64,000 bases of DNA from Tulasnella sp. 424. Lineage: Eukaryota; Basidiomycota; Agaricomycetes; Cantharellales; Tulasnellaceae. This document shows, piece after piece, positions 1-10,800 of this stretch (within the stretch, counting starts at the first letter, position 1; every line of letters begins with the position of its first letter). Made by a program: the position numbers and the translations under genes. The notes beneath the pieces were generated by a model that saw only the letters and a program-made list of their open reading frames with translations, ran no database searches and was not told where the DNA came from. Location of the stretch: NCBI GenBank assembly GCA_019633425.1, contig WSUB01000009.1:454629-518628 (forward strand), in the 5' to 3' direction.

Positions 1-276
1 CGGGATCCCCACCATGCCGCATCCACCCTGGCTGAGCAACACAGGGTACACGAACTGCCGTCCATTTACAAAACCAAGTCAAAAATCTATATGCAGTGCA
101 AAATCGCAATATCGAGACAAGATAGCGAGAGGGACAGCAAGTACATAATACAGCGAAAAATGATGACAAACGAGGGCTGCATGGAACGAATATACAGCAG
201 GAGCTAGTCGGAATCCACGGGGAGTTTCAACAGAGAGCTCACGATGGATCGACTCGCAATTTTTAGTTATGGGGTA
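1..276. other. Left-edge sequence without an assignable gene
   Basis: I see no complete gene here. The first 60 bases can be read on the minus strand as a short open stretch that would run off the left edge, but it has no supporting splice signal or recognisable motif. The rest lies just downstream of the small minus-strand gene that ends at 277. Confidence 0.4.
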
Positions 277-830
277 TCAGTGACTCTTTGAGGGTTTGTA
301 GTCCGGAGGAACGGCTTCAATCGTCAGGACAAACGCTGACCTCAAGTACAGCTTAGAGAAGAGCAAGCCGCAGCCTTTGCATCTAATCAGAGCCCGCCAC
401 GTCAGTACCGCATCCCTGAAGGCTGTTAACGGCGGTTCCGAATAGTCATACATACCTCATGTGCTCGGGGTCGTTGTAGAATTGGGTATAGGAGCACCTA
501 AAGGGATGGGCGCCTCGATTAGCACACATTGCCGCCACTCTGGCGTATAGAGAGCGACACTCACCCTTGGTCCATTACACGGAACGCCTCCCGCCACAGA
601 TCAACGCAGCGGAATTCAAGCTCGCCTGGTGGCGATCTCCCTTGGGGTCTGTCACGAACGCCCATGGCATCATTATCAGCGAGCAGTACCTCCACCAGCC
701 AAGGAAGGAAAGAGCACTCGCGGTATGTTTTTAATAATTGCGTACAATGGGGTACGGTCTTTCGCCATCCCTCTTTGGGTGACGTAGATGAACTCGTCAG
801 TTTCAATTTGCGAGGTGATGCTGGCCATGT
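277..830 (-). CDS. Small hypothetical protein with a C-x2-C pair
   Basis: I do not recognise this protein. A spliced minus-strand reading runs from an ATG at 830 (MASITSQIETDEF) to a TGA at 277-279, about 105 residues. Three introns fit. The last two have canonical donors (GTGAGT after the residues VMDQG, GTATGT after EHM) and TTTAG/ATTAG acceptors. The first intron is my best guess, with donor GTACGC and acceptor GACAG. The C-terminal exons join into a coherent reading containing a CKGCGLLFSK segment, a possible half of a zinc-binding site, and end in PPDYKPSKSH. The frame stays open across two canonical splice junctions, which is the main evidence that the gene is real. The exact 5' exon is uncertain and no function is proposed. 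Confidence 0.45.
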
Positions 831-3091
831 TGGAGGGAGCGGTGGGTTGAGGAGCGAAGGGAAGCAGAGTAATGGAGCTCTGTAGGATTGCCCCGGGTCT
901 TTATACGACGGGTTAGTAGCGTTTGAGTTGTGTTGGGGTTTGTAAGTTGGGACTCGCGAGGATGGCGGAATATAGCTCGCAGAATCAGCGAGGCCTTGCG
1001 CGACCGTTTTTTGTTATGTGTGGGATAGGGGCCCTGGCACACAGGGCGAAGGAAGACTCAGGGAAGGGGAAGGGGGGATTCTGGTGGAATTGTCGACCAA
1101 GAGCGAACCTTGTTCTCTTTATACCCGTTCCCTTGCTTGTTACCTCTGGAGTGACCGGCGCGGGCTTCGAATTCAGGAGCGCGAAAACTAGAGGCGGACT
1201 ACGCCGCACGCCTCGTGACTACTTATCCGTCCTCAGGGTGACTGGCAAAGTCCGCAAACAAAACATTCTGATTATGTATTCTCTTCAATGGAAGCTCACC
1301 CAAGAATGACCTTGAGGGTCGCGCAAAACACCCTCGTTCTTTTTTCTTTTTTTCGGCCGGCAGTGTTGGGTATGTTTGATTTTTCTTCCAAGCCCACTGT
1401 TTGCCGGCCGACCCTGTTCGGACCTTCACTAGCTGTGTGGTGGCATATGCCTCGCCTCCCATCGGTAAGGCCAAGAGTCCAAGGTCCGTATTGCATTAAG
1501 ATCCCTGGGGGTCAGCAGCCGCGCGCATCAATAAACTGTCAAGGTAAATTTTGTTACTGGGTCGTGGAGGTGCGGAGCCTTGTTCCAGCGCTCGCGCGCG
1601 GATCGAGCCGGAACTGGGGCCGCACCGACAAACTCCTTGTGTACAGCAGAACGCGAACAACACCCATTCGTTCTCTCCAAAGGCCCCCCCTTCTTTCTAG
1701 TTGCCAAAAAGGTCTTATGTACATAAACAATGCTTGACGATAAGTAATACAAACAATGTAAATTTCAGAGAGTGCCTCCACCCTGACCCTCAAGGCCTGT
1801 GTGAATTGAAGAATTGACTAATCGTGATCTGAACGATCGCCCTCTCCCGGGGCGTCCTTGCGCGATGCACACATGGGATATAAACCAACCTAAGCGCAGC
1901 TTGTCGGGACACGTTCCTTCCATATTTCCCGAAGCCGGCTTTTCGGTTCTACAGCACATTCGTCTTTTCTCTCTCATTTTTTGTGCTCCCGAAAGGCCTT
2001 AGTTCATGTCACACAAATAGTGTGTGTGATTGGGCCAAGGCGTCTATCGGGTGTAGCAAGTTTTTCATTCGCAAGCGGCGCCCCGCTCGGAATCTAGGCT
2101 AGCGTTAACCGTCAACCTTCCCCCCTGGCCGCCTTCGACAATTTCAGCGCCAGCAGCACGAACTGAGGCCAACCATCAGTCCAACTTGCCTATTACATGT
2201 TCTACTCTAAGGGCGGCTCTCCGAGCGTACGTCAGCTTACGTTTTTTCACATCGAAAGAGTAAGCGCGACTCGAGCAGCCCACCTCGCTCAGAAGTTCTT
2301 CGAACAATAGATACCCCCCCTGGGTGGGAGCCACTCGGGTCGATGCCGTGCGGTTAGCAAACAGCGTAAATCACTCAATCAGAAAAAGCGAAGGTATTGC
2401 CAACGTGAGGTCCGTATTGGGCGAAAAACGTGCATACAGGGGGGCTTGTAATAGACTGGCCGCAAAGGAGTGCCGGCTATGACGCATACGGGGAAGCTAT
2501 AGACACCGGGACGTGGCCACGTATGCAGAACAAGATTCAGACAAAGTCTATCTTGGACTATCGATTGTTAGGGGATAGCGAAGAAAAGCGGCAGAGAGTT
2601 TAGCGAAACCTATGTCGCGTCGCGACCCCCGCGTGCCCGCCTAAGAGACCGCAGCTCGCTGAGTCAAGTGAGAGGAGAAGATCGGAGATACATAGGCTCC
2701 CGAGTCATATTACTTTCATTACTGAGTCTTAAGAAGGTCAGCTGTATCCTCGACCTTGAAAGGGAGGATCGGTGATTTCCGAAGGAGGAAACGTGCCCGC
2801 TTTGATTGTGACGTCCAAAGGGTCCTTCACTGTCTTGAACCGACTTGTGTGGTGGTCAAGTAAATCCCCGACGCGGTCGGCGGTGATAGAAGAAATCTTT
2901 CAGAATCAAACTGCCTCTCGCCATCGCGACCATGATCACGAGTTCAAGATCGGGGTTCCATAGTAGCGGGAGGAACGGAGAAATCGGCAAGTAGGTCACG
3001 GCCAGCGTGCGAATGACGCCACAGGCGTGACCTTCCACGGAAGCAAACTTCCAATGCAAAAGTCTATTCAACTGAGCCGAGCAAAAGGAGT
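831..3091. other. Long intergenic region, no gene recognised
   Basis: About 2.3 kb with only short, overlapping open frames on both strands, none with a family motif or consistent splice signals. It holds pyrimidine-rich tracts near 1330-1360 and the upstream region of the minus-strand gene that starts at 830. I see no mobile-element termini. Confidence 0.5.
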
Positions 3092-3162
3092 ACGCCAACC
3101 GGGAGTCGAACCCGGATCGAGACCTTGGGAAGGACCCATCATAACCGCTAGACCATTGACGT
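3092..3162 (-). tRNA. tRNA-Gly (anticodon CCC), somewhat divergent
   Basis: A 71-nt minus-strand cloverleaf can be folded. The acceptor halves ACGTCAA and TTGGCGT pair with one G-U. The D-arm carries the A-box-like TGGTCTAGCGG. The anticodon loop is TTCCCAA, giving anticodon CCC. The T-arm is a perfect CCGGG/CCCGG stem around TTCGACT, containing the B-box GGTTCGACTCC. The length of 71 nt is usual for eukaryotic tRNA-Gly, and there is no intron. Odd points are a T-T mismatch in the middle of the anticodon stem and an acceptor stem starting with A rather than G. It could therefore be a tRNA-derived pseudogene. Confidence 0.7.
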
Positions 3163-4730
3163 AGTTCAAATCAACGTTATTCTGTTAAGTCTACAGCCGT
3201 TAGATAGGGGTTATCGGATTGGCTTGAGATATCGATATCTTACATTAATATGCTCGGCATAGGGAGAAGTGGTATAGGATGTAAATATGGGCCAGTGTAC
3301 TACATTGAGCTGCATAAGTCTGTGCACGCCCCTCGAAATCGTCGCGTTTGCCCGCCTGCTTAAGAAAGAACCCACGTCTAAGCCCGTCATCCTCCGCCCT
3401 AATGCCGACGGCTCCAAGCGTTCCGCGCCACTTTGGGAACACTTTCCGAGTTTCTCATTGGCTCAGTAGTGTTCCTGAGGCTTCCTGGGGCGGGGTGGGG
3501 CCGAGAGACGCTTTGGCGGGCAGTGCACAGACTTATGCAAGTCATTGTAAGACAAAGTATATTGGCTATGTAATATCGCAGCTGCCGGAGAGCCGACAGA
3601 CCCATTGGAAAAAGGATGGGTGACCTAAAGCGTACCCGCACAGAGTAAATGCGAGAGCTATTAGACAGTGCTGTAGACATGTTTTTAAATGGCTGTATGG
3701 CCACTAAATCGAAGGAAGAGATTCGAGAGGAACCATGAAAACCTGCAGGTAACCCATGCTGAGACCACAGATAGCCCAGTCAAGGATTAGTAGTGGGGCC
3801 AAATCTTGAGCTCATCTATGTAGGGCTTTTGAGTAGGTGAGAAGAGTAGCTCGGGATGGGATGCCATCGGCAAGCGACCCGTTATCAGGGTCATTGTATC
3901 GAAGCTGCAGAGTGACGAGAGGGGCAGGGAACATGAGACCATGCTATCGAAAATCAATAAAACTCGGTAGCTGTACGTGAGCGGGAGAAGCGCAACGGGG
4001 GAGATATAGGTCTAATGTAGGTGCGGCCTCGGCTTTCAAGAGGATACAGAGATTTCTCAAGAGTGCATCGATGTCCAAGATAAGAGCAAATGACGCATAA
4101 TCGAAATAGACCTAGGCATCGCTAACCATGGCAATTCTTCCTCGTCCCGGGGGTGAGGGTAGGGTGGGGTAGAGGAGGCGCTCCTTGCCAAGCTGAAGGA
4201 ACCATAATGTGAAATTCAAGCTCCACTGAGTATATAGCTCATTGGCAGCAACGATCGATACCTTGGGTTCGACTAGAGGTATTCCTCTAAATGGAGGGAC
4301 GGTCGTAAAGGAGGGCGAAGACCTCTTACCAGGAGCTCTAGGCCCTGGAAGTAATTATGCGGCGGGGGGATCGACGCGAAAAAACCCGTTCATAACCGGG
4401 CCCGGAACCACTCGCACCACTCGCACATGTTATAGGAGTCGGCTGAGTTTTGACCGACTTGCGCACGCGAACGGATCGATGTGGGGGATGGGAGAAGAAG
4501 AAGTGTGCGTCATGAGCTCGTTGGGACGGACAAACACGGCTTTAGCCGACATTCGAATCCGCACTATGTAAAGTTCCATCCCCAACTGCTTTCCTCTAAC
4601 CCCAAACGACCCACCTCACGACCCGTTTCAACGTCTCTCCTCCCCTTTCATTGTATTTTTGCTGACATTCAAGCCGCAAGAAGTCGCTGGGCCATAACAA
4701 TCTCATCGGCAAAAACCACTCATTTAAAAA
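3163..4730. other. Intergenic region upstream of the acyltransferase gene
   Basis: Roughly 1.5 kb with no convincing coding exon. It contains the inverted repeat at 3311-3539 (listed separately). Its right end is the promoter and 5' leader of the acyltransferase gene, including a pyrimidine-rich stretch near 4600-4650. Confidence 0.5.
3311..3539. repeat. 17-bp inverted repeat, arms about 195 bp apart
   Basis: The 17 bases TGCATAAGTCTGTGCAC at 3311-3327 recur exactly in inverted orientation at 3523-3539. Weaker similarity continues outward for about 15 bases on the left arm. No target-site duplication or transposase-like frame is visible, so the nature of the repeat is unknown. Confidence 0.5.
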
Positions 4731-7596
4731 ATGGCTCCAAGCCAGTCCGCGCTCACCTATGATACCGTCCTGTGGTTCTGGAGGGTTGTCGTCAACATAT
4801 TCTTCAGAGAGATTCGCCCACGAGGAGCATGGAACATCCCAAAGGAAGGACCTATAATCTTCGTGGCGGCACCTCATTCAAACCAGGTAAACAAAGCTTT
4901 CGTGGCCGGCAACCCGGCGGGCGATGCTGACGTCGTCCCTCGTCCGAATTAGTTCTTGGACCCTGTCCTCCTCGCATCCGAAGCACTACGAGAGGCGAAG
5001 AGGAGACCTGCTTTCCTCATCGCTGCCAAGAGCGAGAAGCGGAAGGTCATCGGAGCCTTTAGCAGGCTCATGGGCAGTAGTGAGTGCTGGGCTCATCTCC
5101 TAACTCGTCATTACATCACACTCACGATGTCCTCGTTGCTACTCCTTGCGTGGCACAGTCCCAGTCGCTCGGGCAGCAGATAGCGCGAAACCAGGCAGCG
5201 GTCGGATCGCGTTGTCCCCTGACGATCCTTGTCTCGTTATCGGCTATGGCACCAAATTTACAACCGAGCTCGCACCCAAAAAGCAAATCATGCTACCAAA
5301 ATCACTCGGCTCATCCGTCGCTGAAGTCGTCGAAGTAATCTCGGACACTCAAGCTCGCGTCAAAAAGGAGTTTGGAGGCGAAAGCGGGAAGACGACCTCC
5401 AAGTTGAGGGATAGGGTTCAGGAAGTGAAGAACTCGGAGGGAAAGGATGGAGTTGAATACCGAGTTCTACCGTTCATCGACCAAGGCGAGATGTACGGAG
5501 CTGTGTACAAACGGTTGACGGAAGGCGGTAGCATTGCTATCTTCCCCGAAGGTTAGTTCACCATCCACCCGCGCACTGCCAGATAAACTGACCAAATGCC
5601 GTACGTGCACCCCAGGTGGATCTCACGACCGTACGGATCTTCTCCCTTTGAAAGCCGGTGTCGCCATCATGGCACTGGGAGCTATGGCCGTCAACCCCGG
5701 ACTGCGCGTACGAATCGTCCCTGTGGGTCTCTCATACTTCCACGCGCACAAGTTCCGTTCGCGAGCCGTAGTCGAATTCGGATCCCCATTGGATGTCCCA
5801 CCGGAGCTTGTGGAGATGTTCCAAATGGGAGGTCCCAACAAGCGGGAAGCTAGCGGCAAGTTGTTGGACTTGATTTACGATGGTCTGAAGACTGTGACTG
5901 TCCGAGCTCCGGATTACGACACACTCATGGTACGGATCTGCTTTATCGCATCGACATTGTTCTGATGGGATCATTGCGCGTATTCGTAGCTTATTCAAGC
6001 CGGGCGAAGGCTCTACAAACCGCCTGGGCAGCACCTCACTCTTGGTCAAGTCGTCGAACTTAACAAACGGTTCATCGAGGGTTACCTCCACTTCCAGAAC
6101 GAACCTCGCATCCAATCCCTCAAGGCTGATGTGCTCAAGTACAACCGCGCTCTGAGAGATTTAGGCTTGAAGGATCATCAAGTCCCTCGGGCGTCTCGCG
6201 CAACCTGGAAGACTCTCGGTCTCCTCATCTATCGAATCGGCCTCTTGATTGTATGGAGTACCTTTGCCTTACCCGGTGTCGTGCTTGGAGGTCCCGTCTT
6301 CATAACCGCCAAGTTGATGTCACGAAAGAAGCAAGCTGGTACGCGTTCATTTTGTTCGGCAAGAGTTGACTGCGACTGACAACTGGGCTCTCGCAGAGGC
6401 ACTTGCCGCTTCCGATGTAAAGGTCGCGGCTAGGGATGTTGTTGCAACCTGGAAGGTCTTGATTTCCCTCGGATTGGCTCCCGTTCTTTACATGTTCTAC
6501 GCTTTCCTGGCCACTGTTATCGCGTACAAAGCCGGCGCACCCACCAAGTGGAAGATCTTGACTCCTATCAGCACCATGATCGCCTTACCCATCATTGCAT
6601 ACTCTGCCCTCAAGTTTGGTGAAGCCGGGGTAGATGTTCTCAAGTAAGCCCGCTCGGCTTGGAACCTTCTTGACAGCGACTGATGTATTGCGTTGCAGAT
6701 CGCTCCGACCCCTGGTTATAGCTTTGTTCCCCGGTCAGCAAGTTCAACTCGACAAGATCCGGAAAGAACGTGAACGTCTTTCCAACGAGCTCTCGGATGT
6801 CATCAACGAATATGGTCCTAAGTTGTACGAGGATTTCGACGAGGTAAGGTCGCCATTCTCGATGTCAGAGTTAAGCTCTGAAATTTACTGATAACTTTAT
6901 TCCTAGTGGAGGATATTAATGCCTTCAAGTTCTGCTCCGCCTTCGTCTGGCAAGCCTGGAATCTGGAGTCGGAAGTCTGGTACAGGGTCTCGAGGCGGCG
7001 TTGACGGCCAAGGCCACCTGCTCACTCATCCCATTACTTGGCTGGACGAAAGGATTTGGGGTTGGACGCGTAGCGCTCGGCGGGGAACCAACGTATGGGC
7101 TGGGCCAAAGAGCACCGAGGCTAGCCGCATGCAATCACCCAACGCTTCAGACGAGGAATCAGAGGGAGAAACCGGTGATTACGATGACGTACTCGGAAGC
7201 ATACCAGGCTACGTATCCCCTTCGAATCGGCTGCGGTCACGGAGTCTTGCCAATTCGTACGCCGACCTCCAGCAACTGAAGCGATCAACGGAGCAGCGGA
7301 AACATCTTCACCCAGAAGACCATCACTTGGCACCCATCAGAGTACCTGCCGACTCCACTTCGGTGTCTCCAACATCCACCGCTCATCCCGATGGCGACGC
7401 TCAACCACCTTCTCCAAGTTCCCCGCGACGAGAGCGTAGAAACTCCTTGGAGGGTAACGTTTATGTCGGACGACTGGCGAGGTTGGATCCAGAGGAGCCG
7501 TTCAAGGAATGCACCGAAGATATCAATCGCGAGACCCAGATTCGGCGTCGCCAAACGCTGCCTCCTAATGGGCAGGTGCCTCCTAACCTCGAGTAA
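4731..7596 (+). CDS. SCT1: Glycerol-3-phosphate/DHAP sn-1 acyltransferase
   Basis: This enzyme acylates glycerol-3-phosphate or dihydroxyacetone phosphate in the ER, the first step of phospholipid and triacylglycerol synthesis (fungal Sct1/Gpt2 type). The start is the ATG at 4731 (MAPSQSALTYDTV). Exon 1 ends at about 4886 in APHSNQ, and splicing to 4953 completes the fungal motif APHxNQFxDP that carries the catalytic His and Asp. The second motif, FPEGGSHDRTDLLPLKAG, is also rebuilt across an intron. Two or more hydrophobic segments follow (around LLIYRIGLLIVWSTFALPG and VLISLGLAPVLYMFYAFLA). The C-terminus is a Ser/Pro-rich cytosolic tail ending in QVPPNLE, typical of the fungal enzymes and probably regulated by phosphorylation. 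At least seven introns interrupt the gene. SCT1 and GPT2 orthology cannot be separated by eye. Confidence 0.9.
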
Positions 7597-7874
7597 CCTC
7601 ACTCTTCTCTTTTGTGCTTAATTATGGAAACCCTTTTGTCTCTTTTGGTGTAGTCTGTAGGATCGCTGGAGTAATTCTATATCCTCATCTCTCTTATCAA
7701 CATTGGTTTGACTTTCCGTGCACGACGCGGCGTTTCCTAAAACATCAGTAGAGCAATGGCACGAGCCCAAGGGCGGACGAAGTATAACCAAAATGAGCAT
7801 GTGAATAAGATTAGAATACACCAAAATTACAGAGCCAAAGGTAGCATGCGACCCAAACGAAAGAAATTCTAAAT
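7597..7874. other. Tail-to-tail intergenic gap
   Basis: Between the stop of the acyltransferase gene (plus strand) and the stop of the XMAP215 gene (minus strand). It is AT-richer and should hold both polyadenylation regions. No gene is seen. Confidence 0.5.
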
Positions 7875-10800
7875 TCAGCTCTCCGGTTGTGATGCGAGAG
7901 AAGCCCGAGGGTTGCTTAAACTAATGCTTGACCGTGGTCCTTGATAGCGGAAGATATCGTGAAGCCTCGACAGCGCTCTGTCGTCTGGAACAATCTCGGA
8001 TGCGGTGCTGAACCTTCGCTCATTACCGCCGTTGCTTAGACGGTTAGGAGAGCCGGCGGATGCACGGCGTGTGGCGCTTTCACTGGGTTCACGTTTATGT
8101 TCAAGTTCTAAGGATTCTCGGGGTTAGAGGGGTAATTCCCTGACGCAAAGAATACTCACTGGAAAGGGCACCTGCAACGGCTACCTCACGCTCCTCATCC
8201 TCGGCTGCACGACTAGCGAGCGCCCTGGCGATGTACTTTCGAAACGCTGGGCCAGTCGCGTCCAACATTTTGTCGACCTTCGCTTTCTTGTGCGGGAATT
8301 CCTTCAGGTAGTGATGGAGTTCAGTGATTCCTTCTTTGTGCATTGCCCCTGTTGTGTCGCTTGATATATGATCGATGATCTCGATCAACCTAGCATCCGG
8401 GTCTGGTTCTAATGCCTCGGTAAATCCAAATGGCGGTGACCCAGGGTGCCCGTTAGACGAGCCGTTCTGATCTAAACCGAAAGCTGATCGTTCGCGCTTC
8501 ACCCCCGCTCGAGAAGATGTATCTGAGCTTGGCCCCGGGGGTGGCGATGCGTGTCGGCTGCTAGACGGTGAAGCGGAACGCACGGTTTCCGCCGAGTTTC
8601 CTGTTGCAGGCCTTGCCCTCTCACTACCAGCAGGCCGCGACGGCGCCGAGTTCAAGATGCGGTAGACATAAGGATACACTATAGTGGCTGAGGGATCGTC
8701 GAAGGCTTCCGATAGCTGGTCGTAGACCTGCTCCGGGTATTGAGCTTTGAAACCAGCAGCATCAGCAGCTGGGCTCAAATCCATCCAGGTAAAGAAAGTA
8801 CTGACCGACTATGTGCTGGATGATGACCTTCACCGTTCTAAGTGGCATATCTCCCAAAGGGATGCGATTCTGGGCGCGGGATCGCCACTCGTTTGGAGGA
8901 ATTGACTGCAGGAAACGCTCGATAGCTGGGAAGAGTTCAACAGCGTCCAAATGGCCCTTCTGTAGCTCTTGAGGGATGCTCCTCGCCATTTTCCACACGC
9001 ACTTCAACACCAGCTCAGCGAGTTTGGCATCCTTCGACTCCGCTGTGGTTCCATTGGTAGGGAATGGCTTCATGATTTGGAGGAGTAGCGCAAAAAGTGC
9101 CCTAAGATGAAGTACGGGTCAGTTTGGTAACGCACCCGGATTAATGTTTCACGAACCGGAAAATGGATATGCGGCGACCTGCAGCAAAGACTCGCAGGAC
9201 AATCATATTAATGAACCTCGAAAGATCTTTGACTTTGGGATCGGAGCTCTCGTCAGTTTGCAGGAGACGCATGGTCAGTTCCTCCAAGAGAGACGTCAAG
9301 ATCTCCACAGTCAAGGACTCTGCCAACACTGGGTGATCGCAGAACGAGTTGAGGGTCTGGATGAGGTGTTTCGCAAGGCGGAAATTGCCTGCTTCAGCAA
9401 CATCGTCGGAGCGTTCGAATACATGAGACATCTGGAGAGTGATCGTCTCGACGAGGCCCTCAGTATGTTCTGCCAACTGCCCGAACTCAGTATTCTTGGG
9501 ACCACCGACGGGAACTTCGAGAATCTTTTGGATCTTCTTCAAAGCTTCCACGCTGCGCGAAGGATCGCTGCTGAGGATGCTGGATATTGTAATGCTCACG
9601 TCATCTCCAAGGGGCGTATTGATGTCCTTAATGGTCTCGTCGCCGGAATCTTCTCCCGCCCTTCCGTTCTGCTTCAGGGCAGGTATAGGTGGTGAGGTTG
9701 TTCGAGCAGCTTCCACGATCTCCGTAGGTGTGATGGAGCTGAGCCTGGAACGGGGAGGACCAAGTCTTGAGGGTAAGAAGGCTTTGGCGGCGCGACCCGG
9801 AGAAGGACCGTTCGCTGATGGTGGTCCAGCTGGGCGTAGGCTTGCAGGAGACCCCGGGCCAGCGGCCGGGTTCACCCGAAGTGACTTGACCGACCCTGCC
9901 GGCGACGCTGGGCGAGCGATCGAGCCGAACCGCGAGGCCACCACTGGCGAAGAGGGGCGGGGGATTCCATTTGTAAGCCTTGAAACTTGCGGCACTGTGG
10001 GTGAATCAAGCTTATGCGGCGAAGGAGGCTTTGATGGTCCACTGGTTCTCTTGAGTCTTTCCTCGAGCTGGGTCTTGTCTTTTGGTGGCAAGGGGCCGAC
10101 TAGCTGCCACACTTTTTCTCCAGCAAGAACGTAACCCTCACTAGAGATGCTGTTAGCGATATATCGACGCAGAGATATGCTACCCTTCACCTTAGAGCCG
10201 TCAAAGCTGCCTTCCTTACGCTAGGGTCTTTGTCTCCAATCATGGAACCAATGACGGGAAACGTTTTCGCAGGTTCACAGGGACTCAGTCCGACGCGCTT
10301 GAGGATAGCAGCCATTTCTTCCAAGGCCCCTTGCCTGGTCTTTGCGACCTTGCTCTTCAGACCGTTATCCAACAGAAGGTGGTAGAGTCGACTAGAAGGA
10401 TAAACCTTTGCGAGGCTCTGCACAACGGTCTGAACACGGACTCGCACGGGCTCTCTACTGTCGCCAAGCTATCAGGGAGGAGGTTGAGCGTCAGGGACAG
10501 CATGATAACAAGCGGCTAAGCTTTACCTTGTTTATGATGGTGGGAATGAAGCATGATGCTTCCGTCTCTGTGATGGCATAGTCGCAACCAGTAAGGAAAC
10601 CAACGACGCTGTCAAGCGCATCGAGACAGCGAGTGACGAGGTTGGACTGGGGCTCGTGAATCTTCATTGAAACGTATTTGAAGCATAGATCCGAGTTTGC
10701 GACCAGTGTAGCCTTGACGGTCTCGTCGTCATCTGCCATCGAATACGTGTCGACAATCATTCCCAGACCTTTTACAAAATCGTTGACGGCATTATGATCT

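Noticed and set aside
1288..1737. Plus-strand open frame of 149 codons in the gene-poor left region
   Set aside because: No recognisable motif, low-complexity pyrimidine-derived residues and overlapping open frames on both strands; not distinguishable from chance.
3399..3704. Minus-strand open frame of 101 codons around the 17-bp inverted repeat
   Set aside because: No protein-like features, and the repeat lies inside it; treated as non-coding.
9439..10134. Plus-strand open frame of 231 codons
   Set aside because: Also a shadow of XMAP215 coding sequence on the other strand; no independent evidence.
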